Source: Mycobacterium parmense (GTDB lineage: Bacteria; Actinomycetota; Actinomycetes; Mycobacteriales; Mycobacteriaceae). From it: a stretch of DNA of 64,000 nucleotides. Of the stretch, positions 29,562 through 39,598 are shown one piece after another; positions within the stretch are counted from its first letter, which is position 1; each line of letters begins with the position of its first letter. Under the pieces are notes generated by a model. It made no database searches. It was given only the letters and a program-made list of their open reading frames with translations, and was not told where the DNA came from. The position numbers were made by a program, and so were the translations under genes. The stretch is taken from NCBI RefSeq assembly GCF_010730575.1, contig NZ_AP022614.1, positions 682,001 through 746,000 on the forward strand, given 5' to 3'.

Positions 29562-30436
29562 GCGTCGTCGTGGGGTACCGGGCAGGCAACGTCGGCCTGT
29601 CGGGGCTGTACCTGGCGGTGCGCGTCGCGCGCACGCTCGCGACGCCGCTCATCGTGACGACGATCGTGCCCAAGCCATGGCTGACGCCGTCGCGTGCGCG
29701 CGTCGACGCCGAGTACGAGCAGTGGGCCGACAATCTGGCCGCCGAGTCGGCGCGGGAGGCCGAAGGTGTCCTGCGCGACCTGGCCGACGACGTCGAGGTC
29801 ACCTACGTCCACCGGGCGCGCCGGTCGGTGTCGGCGGGACTGATCGAGGTCGTCGAGGAGGGCGACGTCGAGGTCCTGGTGCTGGGGTCGTTGCCCAGCG
29901 GCGGGCGCGGGCAGGTGGTGATCGGCTCCACCGCCGACTGGCTGCTGCACGCCTCGCCCGTGCCGGTGGCGATCAGCACGCGCGAATACCACTCGGCCGC
30001 GGGCAAACTGACGCGGCTCACCTGCGCCTGCTCGGCCACCCCGGACTCGGTGCAGGTGGTGCGGCGCTGCGCCGAGCTCGGCGCGCGGTTCGGTGTGCCG
30101 CTGCGGGTGATGACGTTCGCGGTGCGCGGCAAGACGATGTATCCGCCGGAGGTCGGGCTCGACGCCGAGGACGCGGTGCTTGCGGCGTGGGCATCCCAGG
30201 CTCGCGAGATCCTCGCCACGCTCAAGACGGATGGGGTTGTCGGCGAAGACGTTGCGCTGCAGGTTGTCACCGGCCGGACGTGGCAGGAGGCGCTCGCCGC
30301 GGCGGACTGGGGCGACGGGGAGATGCTCGCGCTGGGCACCCGGCCGCGCGGCGACATCCGCAGGGTGTTCCTCGGCTCCCGGGGCACCAAGATCATCCGC
30401 GAGAGTCCGGTCCCGGCGCTGGTGCTGCCCGGCTGA
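29558..30436 (+). CDS. Universal stress protein with two UspA domains
   Basis: The 292-residue protein has two UspA-like halves: MSVVVGYRAGNVGLSGLYLA to about residue 145, and TRLTCACSATPDSVQVV to the end. The ATP-binding-type loop appears in both (VVIGSTADWLLHASPVPV and VFLGSRGTKIIRESPVPALVL). The GTG at 29558 overlaps the rocE stop. It corresponds to Rv2319c; its role in the amino-acid operon is not known. Confidence 0.85.
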   Translation: MSVVVGYRAGNVGLSGLYLAVRVARTLATPLIVTTIVPKPWLTPSRARVDAEYEQWADNLAAESAREAEGVLRDLADDVEVTYVHRARRSVSAGLIEVVEEGDVEVLVLGSLPSGGRGQVVIGSTADWLLHASPVPVAISTREYHSAAGKLTRLTCACSATPDSVQVVRRCAELGARFGVPLRVMTFAVRGKTMYPPEVGLDAEDAVLAAWASQAREILATLKTDGVVGEDVALQVVTGRTWQEALAAADWGDGEMLALGTRPRGDIRRVFLGSRGTKIIRESPVPALVLPG

Positions 30437-30628
30437 GGCTGCCCGCCTGCTGCTTGACGTGGTGCCGCAATCCCGTCTCACGGTGAGGTGCGCACCGGCG
30501 ATAATCAAGCATCAGGATGACGCGACGGTTAGCTGTCAGAATTGGCCGTGGGTCACCGTGCCTGCAGGCATGTTTGCCCACCGCAGCAGCTAAGACGTGG
30601 ACAAAGGCTGATCCCTCGGGAGGGAGTC

Positions 30629-33418
30629 GTGTCGGAAGTATCGCAGACGCAAGAGCCGCCAGTTTCAACGCCCGATCCGCAAGACTTCGACGCGTTTTTG
30701 TCTTATACCCACAGTGATCGACCGGCAGTGTCCGGTATTCAGAAGGGCCTCCACCGAATTGGACGAAGGCCCGGTCAATTGCGGGCATTGCGAGTATTTC
30801 GCGACGACACCGACCTGGCGGCCAGCCCGGATCTGTGGGGCCGAATCACCGACGCGCTGGATCGGTCCCGCTTCCTGATCGTGACTTTGTCTCCGCAGGC
30901 CGCCGCGTCGCACTGGGTCGACAAGGAGATCCGTTACTGGCTGGAGCACCGGGGCCCAGAGCAGTTGATGCTGGTGGTGGCTGCCGGCCAGTTGCGCTGG
31001 GACGACAACACGGCTCGGTTTGACCCGCAGTCATCCGACGCCGCCCCACCGTCCCTGACCGAGCCGGGGTCGTTGTTGGCCGAGCCGTTGTTCATCGACG
31101 TCAGTAGCGACGAGCCGTGGGACTATCGTTCGCCGACGTTTCGGGACAGAATCACCGCGCTGGCGGCCCCGATTCACGGCAAACCGAAAGATCAACTGGC
31201 TAGCGACGACTTACGTGAGCAGCGGCGGTTCCGCCGGTTACGCGCCGCCGCATTCGCTGGTCTCGTGCTTCTGACCGCGATCGCGATTGTCGCCGCCGTG
31301 ATCGCCTTCGTTAAAGGCCAAGAAGCGAACCGTCGCCTACACGATGCGGTCGTAGCCAAGCTCAACGCCGAAGGCGCGGCAATGCTGGCCGGGGCCGCGC
31401 CCGGCGGCGACACGCGCGCCATCCAAGAACTATTGGCGGCCAACGCGATCGAGGCCAACGGAGTGCCCATCCTCAACGCCCAGATCGCTCGGTTCACCAC
31501 CGAGAAGATCATCGACACCTCTTCGGACGTGTTCGGTCTGGCCTACAGCCCGGACGGAACCCACATCGCCACAGCAGAACTCGACGGAACGGTGCGGCGA
31601 TGGGAATCGGCCACCGGAAAACCGGTCGGTCCCCCGATGACCGGGCACCAGGGTCGGGTGGCTGGCGTCACCTACACACCGGACGGGCATACCATCGCCT
31701 CCGTCGGCGCGGACGGGATGATGCGGCTGTGGAATGCCGACACCGGGTCTCTGCTCAACCCCCAGCCAGCCCGCGTCGCCCCGTCGCGTTGTCTTGCCGT
31801 GAGTCCGGACGGACAGCAGATCGTCACCTGCGACGGCGGCAACATCCGGTTCTGGAATCCGCGCACCGGCCAACTGCTTGCGACCATTGGCGGCGGGGCA
31901 GACGTGTCCCAGGTGACGTTTGACCGGAGCGGCAACCTGCTGGCCGCCGGGCGTGATGACGGCTCCGTCGCCGTCTACGACACGGCCACCCGCAACCTGC
32001 ACATCCCGGTCATGTTGGTCAAAGGCCGTGACGGTAACCCGGCGCCGGCCTGGGCGGTCGCTTTCAGTCCCGATGAGCACTCGATCGCTGTGGGCAGCTT
32101 TGGCGTGCAGTTGTGGAACGTCGACACCGGCGCGCTTGACCGCGCGATCCGCGTGGGAAGCGGACGGATAGACGCCGTGATCAATGTCGTCGCGTTCAGC
32201 CCCGACGGCGAACGTGTCGCCACCGGCCGCAACGACGGGTCGGTGCAGTTGTGGGAAGTCGCAACCGGCGCCCAACTCGGGCAAACGATGACTGGGCACA
32301 CGGCCGGAGTGACCGCCGTGGCATTCAGCCCGGATGGCGGCCAGATCGCGACAGCTAGTTTGGATAAGACGCTTCGACTGTGGAACGCCAACGTCGGCCA
32401 GGCGATCCGCGGACCTGCGGACGACCTCCAATTCAGCCCGGACGGTAAGCGGGTCGCTGCGGCGGGAGACGCGATCGTGGCGCAATGGGATGTCGCATCC
32501 GGTCAATTGCACACCCCGATAGTCCCCGGCGGCGCGACGGGGAAGCACTTCCGATTTGTTGACGGCGGACGGATCGTGACGGCCGCGGACGACGGCACGG
32601 TACAGCTGTGGAACGCCAGCACCGGGCAACCGGCGTCGCCGCCGGTTCACATCGATGTTCCCCAGGGTGCAGTCCGTTTTGCGTTCAGCGGCGACGGGCG
32701 CTCGCTCGCAACAGGCGAAGGCGAGAGCCCAAGTGGCGCAATCCGATTGTGGGATGTTGCTACCGGTCGGGCTCTGGGCCGGCCCATGACCGTCGATCCG
32801 CAAACCGGCGGCGTCGACCGTCTGGCGTTCAGCCCCGATGGCCGTCGGCTCGCCGCCGGCTACGGCGACGGTCTGCGGCTGTGGAACGTCGACACCACCG
32901 ACCTCGACGGGCCCGTCATGAGCACCAGTCGCTCGTTGAACGTAGTAGCCAGCCTCGCATTCAACCGCGAAGGCACAATCCTTGCCGCCGGCCTCGGCGA
33001 CGGTGCGGTGGACCTGTGGAATCTCACTACTCGAAAACCGCTTCCGCAGAGCCCCCTGAGGGGTCACACCAGCCAGGTTCTGGGCGTGGCATTCGGGACC
33101 GGAAATCAACTGGTCAGTGGCGCGATCGACGGATCTGTCCGGCTCTGGGACACCTCGACCGCGACACCAACCGCGGCGCCCCTGGCATCGTCCGACGTCA
33201 TCACGAGCGTGGCACTGAGCCCGGACGGACGACTGGCCGCTTCGGGACACATTGACCAAGCAGAAGAAGCCGTGGTGCTATCGCCTGCTATGGCCGATCC
33301 CGCACAACTGTGCGACAAGCTCATCGCCAACATGAGCCACCGGCAGTGGCGCGACTGGGTATCCCCAGCCATCAAATACATTGCTGTCTGCCGCGGCCTT
33401 CCCGTCCCGGCCGAATGA
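30629..33418 (+). CDS. TIR domain - transmembrane - WD40 repeat protein
   Basis: This 929-residue protein starts at a GTG after GGGAGGGAG; the frame is open to 30542. It has a TIR domain (about residues 19-180, beginning DFDAFLSYTHSDR), with Glu100 in SHWVDKEI at the position of the NADase glutamate. One transmembrane helix (207-228) and a helical linker follow, then about 12 WD40 repeats (about 265-900) with recurrent FSPDG and LWN motifs. No STAND NTPase is present between them. TIR domains with this glutamate often cleave NAD in immunity or signalling, and the WD40 propeller may be the sensor. It interrupts Rv2319c-Rv2318 gene order. Confidence 0.85.
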   Translation: MSEVSQTQEPPVSTPDPQDFDAFLSYTHSDRPAVSGIQKGLHRIGRRPGQLRALRVFRDDTDLAASPDLWGRITDALDRSRFLIVTLSPQAAASHWVDKEIRYWLEHRGPEQLMLVVAAGQLRWDDNTARFDPQSSDAAPPSLTEPGSLLAEPLFIDVSSDEPWDYRSPTFRDRITALAAPIHGKPKDQLASDDLREQRRFRRLRAAAFAGLVLLTAIAIVAAVIAFVKGQEANRRLHDAVVAKLNAEGAAMLAGAAPGGDTRAIQELLAANAIEANGVPILNAQIARFTTEKIIDTSSDVFGLAYSPDGTHIATAELDGTVRRWESATGKPVGPPMTGHQGRVAGVTYTPDGHTIASVGADGMMRLWNADTGSLLNPQPARVAPSRCLAVSPDGQQIVTCDGGNIRFWNPRTGQLLATIGGGADVSQVTFDRSGNLLAAGRDDGSVAVYDTATRNLHIPVMLVKGRDGNPAPAWAVAFSPDEHSIAVGSFGVQLWNVDTGALDRAIRVGSGRIDAVINVVAFSPDGERVATGRNDGSVQLWEVATGAQLGQTMTGHTAGVTAVAFSPDGGQIATASLDKTLRLWNANVGQAIRGPADDLQFSPDGKRVAAAGDAIVAQWDVASGQLHTPIVPGGATGKHFRFVDGGRIVTAADDGTVQLWNASTGQPASPPVHIDVPQGAVRFAFSGDGRSLATGEGESPSGAIRLWDVATGRALGRPMTVDPQTGGVDRLAFSPDGRRLAAGYGDGLRLWNVDTTDLDGPVMSTSRSLNVVASLAFNREGTILAAGLGDGAVDLWNLTTRKPLPQSPLRGHTSQVLGVAFGTGNQLVSGAIDGSVRLWDTSTATPTAAPLASSDVITSVALSPDGRLAASGHIDQAEEAVVLSPAMADPAQLCDKLIANMSHRQWRDWVSPAIKYIAVCRGLPVPAE

Positions 33419-33570
33419 GGAAGAGGTGTGGATCGCAACAGCTCCTTCCCCGAGAGCCTCGCGGCACAGGGATTCACCGGAATATCAAGCTTTGGCATGA
33501 GCTTTCGACGTCGAGCATCTCAAGATTGCCCATGCTCTTCGGACTAATTCGTTTTCCGCGTTCGGCGACG

Positions 33571-34908
33571 CTAGCGCTGCGCTGCCGCGTTCGCCGCGGC
33601 CTGAGCCTTCGCCAGCAAAGTGGCGACATCGCCGTGGCCCAGGAACATCTCGTCGAAGTAGGGCTGCAGGGCCTCGTTCCCGGCGGCGAACCCGGCTCCG
33701 GCCGGGGCGGGGATGCGCGGGCCGTGCAGCACCGTGAAGAACGGTGTGACGTCGACGCCCCGTGCGCTCCAGTAGTCGAAGTAGACGGGTTGGGCCGACA
33801 GCACCGCGGGAATCGCCGCGCCCCCACGCCCCAGGTATTCGTTGCCCTGCCTGCTGCCCATCCAGGCCAGCACCTGGCGCACCGCGTCGGGATGCCTGGT
33901 CGCGGAATTACCGGCCGCCGCAATGCCGTTGGTGACGCTGACGCGTCCCACCGGGCCCGCGGGCATCATGGCCACGCCCCAGTGGAAACGGGCGTCGCGG
34001 GCCACCGGCTCGAGGTTGTAGGTGCCGGACTGGAACAGCGCCATCCGCCCGGCCAGGAACTGGTTGCGGGAGAAGTCGCCGTTGTCGTTGGTGTCCGACG
34101 CGGGTGGAGCGACGTGGTCGGCGTTGATCAGGTCGACCAGGTATCGGAAGGCCACGACCGACGCCGGGTTGTCGAAGGCGAACGTGTCGTCGCGCTCGAA
34201 CACGCCGCCGGCCGAGCCGATGTAGTTCAGGTAGATGCCCTGCGGATCGTTGGCCGCGTTGTAGCCCCACTGGCGCACCCGCAGGACGTCGAAACCCGCT
34301 GTGTCACCGCGGTGTCCGTCGGCGTCGACGGTGAGCCGGCGCAGCATGGGCCGCAACGTGTCGTCACCGCCGGGTCCCCAGCGCAGGCCGTCCAGCCGGC
34401 TGGGGTCGACGCCGGCCGCGGCCAGCAGGTCCGCGTTGTAGTAGAGCGCGATTCCGGCGTCGGTCAGCTGCGGCACCCCCCACAGCGCACCGCCGCGGGT
34501 GAACTGCTGGACCACCGCCGGCTCCCAGTCCGAGGCGGCGCCCGCCCCGAGGGACTTGCCGATGTCGATGAGACGTCCGCTGTCGGCATAGGCGGCCAGA
34601 TAGGCGCTGGAGAGCCAGAAGATGTCGTCGGCGCTGTCACCGGCGACATCCGTGCGCAGCGTGTTGAAGTAGGTCGAGTACGCCACCATGTTGGTGCGTA
34701 CCTCGATATCCGGATGCGCGCGCGTGAACGCGTCGAACGACGCCCGGTAGGCCTCGCCGATCTGATCTGCCCACAGCCGCACCCGCACGACGATCCTGCC
34801 GCCGACGGGTTCGCCCGAGTAGTCCAGCAGCACCGCCGCGGCGACCAGCAACACCGCGACAAGTCCCAGCGCGATCACGAACAGCGTCGAGAATCGCGGG
34901 CGGCTCAT
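33571..34908 (-). CDS. uspC: Sugar ABC transporter, substrate-binding protein UspC
   Basis: This 445-residue extracytoplasmic solute-binding protein (family 1) has an N-terminal membrane anchor (FVIALGLVAVLLVAAAVLL) and no lipobox cysteine. It then has typical lobes: RAHPDIEVRTNMVAYSTY, LWGVPQLTDAGIALYYNADLL, and a C-terminal PAGAGFAAGNEALQPYFDE. The ATG at 34908 overlaps the uspB stop; the open frame to 35115 is antisense to uspB. M. tuberculosis UspC (Rv2318) is reported to bind amino sugars, so that is the likely cargo class. Confidence 0.88.
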   Translation of the reverse strand: MSRPRFSTLFVIALGLVAVLLVAAAVLLDYSGEPVGGRIVVRVRLWADQIGEAYRASFDAFTRAHPDIEVRTNMVAYSTYFNTLRTDVAGDSADDIFWLSSAYLAAYADSGRLIDIGKSLGAGAASDWEPAVVQQFTRGGALWGVPQLTDAGIALYYNADLLAAAGVDPSRLDGLRWGPGGDDTLRPMLRRLTVDADGHRGDTAGFDVLRVRQWGYNAANDPQGIYLNYIGSAGGVFERDDTFAFDNPASVVAFRYLVDLINADHVAPPASDTNDNGDFSRNQFLAGRMALFQSGTYNLEPVARDARFHWGVAMMPAGPVGRVSVTNGIAAAGNSATRHPDAVRQVLAWMGSRQGNEYLGRGGAAIPAVLSAQPVYFDYWSARGVDVTPFFTVLHGPRIPAPAGAGFAAGNEALQPYFDEMFLGHGDVATLLAKAQAAANAAAQR

Positions 34909-35732
34909 TTGAGCCCCGAGACCACGATCGAGGCGACGATGTGGCGCTGGAAGCCCACGAACAGGGCGATCAGCGGCACGATCGCGACCGTCGTCGCCGC
35001 CATCACCAGCGTCCACTGGGCGTTGAACCGCGACTGCAGGTCGGCCGTGGCCACCGTGAGCACCCGCCACTTGTGCCCGCTGGTGATCACCAGGGGCCAC
35101 ATGAAGTTGTTCCACTGCGAGACGACGGTGATCAGCGTCAGGGCGGCCAGCACCGGGCGGCTGGATGGGAGCACCACGTGCACGATCACGTCCAGGGTGT
35201 TCGCCCCGTCGAGTCGTGCGGCGTTGATCAGATCGTTGGGGATGATGCGGAAGTGCTCACGCAGCAGGAAGATCGCGTAGGGCGAGCCGAACATGAACGG
35301 TATGACCAACGCCCAGAACGTGTTACGAAGCCCCAGCTGGGCCATCATCAGATACATCGGCACCACGGTCACCGTCGCCGGCACCATCAGCGTCGCGATG
35401 TACACCCAGAACAAGGCGTCGCGGCCCGGAAACTGGAGGCGCGCGAACGCAAAGCCGGCCAGCACCGAGAACGTCAACTGGCCCACCAGTATCACCGCGG
35501 TCATCAACGCGGTCACCGCCGCGGCACGGCCGAACCCGGTGCCCCCGAGGTCGCTGTAGTTGGCCAGTGTGGGTGGGTGCGGCAGCTGCAGCGGCGTGCC
35601 GGTGGCGAACTGATGCGCTGAGGTGAACGAGGTCAGCAGGCCAAGGGCGAACGGCGCCAACGTGATCAGCGCGCCCAGCAGCAGGCCGGCGTAGATCAGC
35701 GCGTTCCCCGCGACACGGCTAGGTGAGGTCAT
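34905..35732 (-). CDS. uspB: Sugar ABC transporter permease UspB
   Basis: This 275-residue MalG-type permease has six helices and the cytoplasmic EAA-like loop (INAARLDGANTLDVIVHVVLP) that docks on the ATPase. It overlaps uspA and uspC and corresponds to Rv2317. No ATPase gene is present in this cluster, so a shared ATPase encoded elsewhere must drive it. Confidence 0.9.
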   Translation of the reverse strand: MTSPSRVAGNALIYAGLLLGALITLAPFALGLLTSFTSAHQFATGTPLQLPHPPTLANYSDLGGTGFGRAAAVTALMTAVILVGQLTFSVLAGFAFARLQFPGRDALFWVYIATLMVPATVTVVPMYLMMAQLGLRNTFWALVIPFMFGSPYAIFLLREHFRIIPNDLINAARLDGANTLDVIVHVVLPSSRPVLAALTLITVVSQWNNFMWPLVITSGHKWRVLTVATADLQSRFNAQWTLVMAATTVAIVPLIALFVGFQRHIVASIVVSGLK

Positions 35733-36612
35733 AGCTGATTCGCCGCCGGAAATAGGACTGCTGCACCACGGTGACCCCGATCAGGATGACGAACAGCACC
35801 ACCGCCATCACCGACGCGCGCCCGATGGCCGCCGAGCCGAATGCCTCCGCATAGATGCGGTGGGCCACCAGGTCGGTGCTGCCGCCGGGCCCGCCGTTGG
35901 TCAGCGCGTAGACGGTGTCGAAAACCTGTGCGGTGCTGACGATCCCGGTTACCAGGACGAAGAATGTCGTCGGCCGCAACATCGGCAGCGTGATGCGCCG
36001 GAACCGCTGCCAGTCGGTGGCCCCGTCGGTGCGCGCGGCGGCGTGGATGTCGTTGGGGATGGCCAGCAGCCCCGCCAGAAACGACAGCGACACGTAGCCC
36101 ACATTGGTCCACACGACGACCGCCGACACCAGCGGCAGCGCGAAGCTGGGATTGGACAGCCATTCGATGCGGTGCCCCAGCAAGGTGGCGACGGCGCCGT
36201 CGGTGGGGGCCAGGATCCAGCGCCACAGCACCGCGATCGCCAGCGGCGCGCAAATCCACGGCAGCACATACACGGTGCGGAAGAATCCGGTGCCGGGCAT
36301 CCGGCGGGCCAGCATGGACGCGGCCAGCAACCCCAGGACGGTCTGGGCCGGAACGACGATCGCCACGAAGATCGCCGTGACGATCAGTGAGTTGCCGAAC
36401 CCACGATCGGTGAGCACCGAGCGCCAGTTGGCCAGGCCCACATACCGCAGCGGGCCCAGCAGATCCCACCGGTACAGGCTCAGCCAGATCACCACCAGGA
36501 TCGGCAACAGCAGGAACGCCAGCACGCCGAACAGGCTCGGCGCGAGCAGGGCGTAGCCGAGCGCGGCCGACCCGGGCTGCTTGTTCGGCTTGTTCGGCGC
36601 GGCGCGGGCCAT
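35719..36612 (-). CDS. uspA: Sugar ABC transporter permease UspA
   Basis: This 297-residue MalF-type permease has six helices and an EAA loop (IHAARTDGATDWQRFRRITLP). It is the first gene of uspABC on the minus strand and corresponds to Rv2316. The start is the ATG at 36612. It is divergent from tldD across 58 bases. Confidence 0.9.
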   Translation of the reverse strand: MARAAPNKPNKQPGSAALGYALLAPSLFGVLAFLLLPILVVIWLSLYRWDLLGPLRYVGLANWRSVLTDRGFGNSLIVTAIFVAIVVPAQTVLGLLAASMLARRMPGTGFFRTVYVLPWICAPLAIAVLWRWILAPTDGAVATLLGHRIEWLSNPSFALPLVSAVVVWTNVGYVSLSFLAGLLAIPNDIHAAARTDGATDWQRFRRITLPMLRPTTFFVLVTGIVSTAQVFDTVYALTNGGPGGSTDLVAHRIYAEAFGSAAIGRASVMAVVLFVILIGVTVVQQSYFRRRISYDLT

Positions 36613-36670
36613 GAGGTAATTAAAGCGCCCGGAGCCGCGGTGATCGGTCAGCGGCCGTTACGGTGGAGCC

Positions 36671-38188
36671 GTGACACCGAACCGGGGGATCGATGCCGAC
36701 TTCTGTGACCTGCCGCGCCGCGAACTCGCCGAAGCCGCCCTGTCCGCGGCCACCGCGGCCGGCGCGGGCTACGCCGACCTGCGGATTCACCGCATCACCA
36801 CCGAAATCGTCCACCTGCGCGACGGTGAGCTCGAGACCGCGATCGTCAACCGCGAGGTCGGCTTCGCCGTGCGGGTGATCGTCGACGGCACGTGGGGCTT
36901 CGCGTCGCACGCCGAGTTGGCGCCGTCGGTGGCCGCGGAAACGGCCCGCCGGGCCGTGCACGTTGCGACCACGCTGGCCGCGCTGAACAACGAAAGCGTC
37001 GAACTGGCGCCCGAGCCGGTGTACGCCGACGCCACGTGGGTGTCGAACTACCGGATCGACCCGTTCGACATCCCCGCGGCGGACAAGATCGCGGTGCTCG
37101 AGGACTACTCCATGCGGCTGCTCAGTTCCGACGGCATCGACCACGTGTCGGCCAGCCTGACCGCGGTCAAGGAGCAGACGTTCTACGCCGACACGTTCGG
37201 TTCGTCGATCACCCAGCAGCGAGTGCGGGTGCTGCCCTCACTGGAGGCGGTCACCGTCGACCCCGCGGCCGGCAGTTTCGACTCGATGCGCACGCTGGCG
37301 CCGCCGATGGGCCGCGGCTGGGAGGCGCTCGCCGGCGACGAGGTGTGGAACTGGACCGACGAGCTCGCGCAGCTGCCGACGTGGCTGGCCGAGAAGGTCA
37401 AGGCCCCCAGCGTGACCGCGGGGCGCACCGACCTGGTGATCGACCCGACGAATCTGTGGCTGACCATTCACGAATCCATCGGTCACGCAACCGAATACGA
37501 CCGCGCCATCGGCTACGAGGCGGCGTATGCCGGAACGTCGTTCGCCACCCCCGACAAGCTGGGCACCATGCGCTACGGCTCGCCGGTGATGAACGTCACC
37601 GCGGACCGGACCGTCGAATTCGGTTTGGCCACTGTCGGTTACGACGACGAGGGGGTGGCCGCGCAGAGCTGGGACCTGGTGCGCGACGGCATGTTCGTCG
37701 GCTATCAGCTCGACCGGGTGTTCGCCCCCCGGCTGGGGCAGCCGCGGTCCAACGGGTGTTCGTATGCGGACTCGCCGCATCACGTCCCGATCCAGCGGAT
37801 GGCCAACGTGTCGCTGCGACCCGCCCACGAGGACGTCAGCACCGCCGATCTGATCGGGCGGGTCGAGGACGGCATCTATATCGTCGGCGACAAGTCGTGG
37901 TCGATCGACATGCAGCGCTACAACTTTCAGTTCACGGGGCAACGGTTCTTCCGGATCCGCGACGGCCGCCTCGACGGGCAGCTGCGTGACGTCGCCTACC
38001 AGGCCACCACCACCGAATTCTGGAATTCCATGGAAGCCGTGGGTGGTCCGTCGACCTGGCGGCTTGGCGGTGCGTTCAACTGCGGTAAGGCCCAACCCGG
38101 TCAGATCGCGCCGGTCAGCCATGGCTGCCCGTCCGCGCTGTTCCGTGGCATCAACGTGCTCAACACCCGCGCCGAGGGCGGCCGATGA
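36671..38188 (+). CDS. tldD: TldD family metalloprotease subunit
   Basis: This 505-residue protein carries the TldD zinc-protease motif HESIGHATEYD (HExxxH). The C-terminal half includes GCSYADSPHHVPIQRMANV, characteristic of TldD. With its partner it degrades or matures peptides as a TldD/E heterodimer. The start is GTG at 36671. Its stop overlaps the next gene's ATG. It corresponds to Rv2315c. Confidence 0.9.
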   Translation: MTPNRGIDADFCDLPRRELAEAALSAATAAGAGYADLRIHRITTEIVHLRDGELETAIVNREVGFAVRVIVDGTWGFASHAELAPSVAAETARRAVHVATTLAALNNESVELAPEPVYADATWVSNYRIDPFDIPAADKIAVLEDYSMRLLSSDGIDHVSASLTAVKEQTFYADTFGSSITQQRVRVLPSLEAVTVDPAAGSFDSMRTLAPPMGRGWEALAGDEVWNWTDELAQLPTWLAEKVKAPSVTAGRTDLVIDPTNLWLTIHESIGHATEYDRAIGYEAAYAGTSFATPDKLGTMRYGSPVMNVTADRTVEFGLATVGYDDEGVAAQSWDLVRDGMFVGYQLDRVFAPRLGQPRSNGCSYADSPHHVPIQRMANVSLRPAHEDVSTADLIGRVEDGIYIVGDKSWSIDMQRYNFQFTGQRFFRIRDGRLDGQLRDVAYQATTTEFWNSMEAVGGPSTWRLGGAFNCGKAQPGQIAPVSHGCPSALFRGINVLNTRAEGGR

Positions 38189-39558
38189 TCCGCCCGCAGC
38201 ACGCCGTCACCCTGGTCCTGGACGAGGCGGCCAAACTCGGCGGGGCCGACGACACCATGGTGCTGGTCACCGACAGGGTCGAGGCCACGTTGCGCTGGGC
38301 GGGCAATTCCATGACCACCAATGGGGTTTCGGTGAACCGCAGCGTGGCGGTGATCTCGGTGGTGCGCCGCGGCGATACCGCGCAGATCGGCACGGTGGTC
38401 TCCGCCGAGGTGGACCCGCGGGTGCTGCCCGGGCTGGTGGCGGCCTCTCAGGAGGCGGCCCGCTCGGCTCCCGAGGCCGGTGACGCCGCCCCGCTGCTGG
38501 CCGACGCGCTCGTGCCGGCCGACTGGGACGCGCCGGTGCCCGGCACCGGACCGACGGTGTTCGCAGACGTCGCCGACTCCCTGAGCCGCGGTTTCCGCGG
38601 TACCGATCGCCTGTATGGCTTTGCCCACCACAGTGTTTCGACGACATTCCTGGCCTCGTCGACGGGGCTGCGCCGGCGGTTCACCCAGCCCACCGGCGCG
38701 GTCGAGATCAACGCCAAACGCGGCGACGCCAGCGCGTGGGCGGCGGTCGGCACGCACGACTTCGTCGACGTGCCAACCGATTCGCTGCTCGAGCAGCTGT
38801 CGATGCGGCTCGGCTGGGCGGAGCGCAGCGTCGAGCTGCCGGCGGGCCGCTACGAGACGATCATGCCGCCGTCGACGGTGGCCGACATGATGATCTACCT
38901 GGCGTGGTCGATGGCAGGCCGGGGCGCGCAGGAGGGCCGGACCGCCTTTTCCGCCCCGGGCGGTGGGACGCGGGTGGGGGAGCGGCTGACCGACCTGCCG
39001 GTGACGCTGTTCTCCGACCCGATGGCGCCCGGGCTGGCGTGCACGCCGTTCGTCGCGGTGAGCAGTTCCTCGGAGACCATGTCGGTGTTCGACAACGGCC
39101 TGGAGATCGGCCAGGTGGACTGGATCCGCAACGGGGTGATCAACGCGCTGGCCTACCCGCGGGCCGCCGCCGCCAAGTTCGGCGCCGAGGTCGCGGTGGG
39201 TGCCGACAACTTCGTGATGACCGGCGGGTCGGCCGACCTCGCGGACATGATCGCGGGCACCGAACGCGGCCTGCTGCTGACCACGCTGTGGTACATCCGC
39301 GAGGTGGATCCCACGACGCTGCTGCTCACCGGGCTCACCCGCGACGGCGTCTACCTGATCGAGGACGGCGAGGTGACCGCGGCGGTCAATAATTTCCGGT
39401 TCAACGAAAGCCCGCTCGACCTGCTGCGGCGGGCCGCCGAGGTCGGGGTCAGCGAGAAGACCCTGCCGCGGGAGTGGGGCGATTGGGCCACCCGGGCGGC
39501 CATGCCGTCGCTGCGGATCCCGGACTTCCACATGTCGTCGGTCAGCCAGGCGCAATAG
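38185..39558 (+). CDS. pmbA: TldE/PmbA family protein
   Basis: This 457-residue TldD paralogue lacks the HExxxH site, as expected for TldE/PmbA. It shows [28 protein letters not shown] and the C-terminal [26 protein letters not shown] region. It pairs with the preceding TldD, whose stop it overlaps. It corresponds to Rv2314c. Confidence 0.88.
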   Translation: MIRPQHAVTLVLDEAAKLGGADDTMVLVTDRVEATLRWAGNSMTTNGVSVNRSVAVISVVRRGDTAQIGTVVSAEVDPRVLPGLVAASQEAARSAPEAGDAAPLLADALVPADWDAPVPGTGPTVFADVADSLSRGFRGTDRLYGFAHHSVSTTFLASSTGLRRRFTQPTGAVEINAKRGDASAWAAVGTHDFVDVPTDSLLEQLSMRLGWAERSVELPAGRYETIMPPSTVADMMIYLAWSMAGRGAQEGRTAFSAPGGGTRVGERLTDLPVTLFSDPMAPGLACTPFVAVSSSSETMSVFDNGLEIGQVDWIRNGVINALAYPRAAAAKFGAEVAVGADNFVMTGGSADLADMIAGTERGLLLTTLWYIREVDPTTLLLTGLTRDGVYLIEDGEVTAAVNNFRFNESPLDLLRRAAEVGVSEKTLPREWGDWATRAAMPSLRIPDFHMSSVSQAQ

Positions 39559-39598
39559 CCGATTGCCATGCGGTGGGGCGCGTCCTAGCGTGTGACGA

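Noticed and set aside
30560-30571. Perfect 12-bp palindrome TGCCTGCAGGCA upstream of the TIR-WD40 gene
   Set aside because: Short GC-rich palindromes are common by chance in this genome and nothing else marks it as an operator.
30629-33418. STAND NTPase with TIR and WD40 domains
   Set aside because: No Walker A or B motif lies between the TIR domain and the repeats; only a membrane helix and a helical linker are present.
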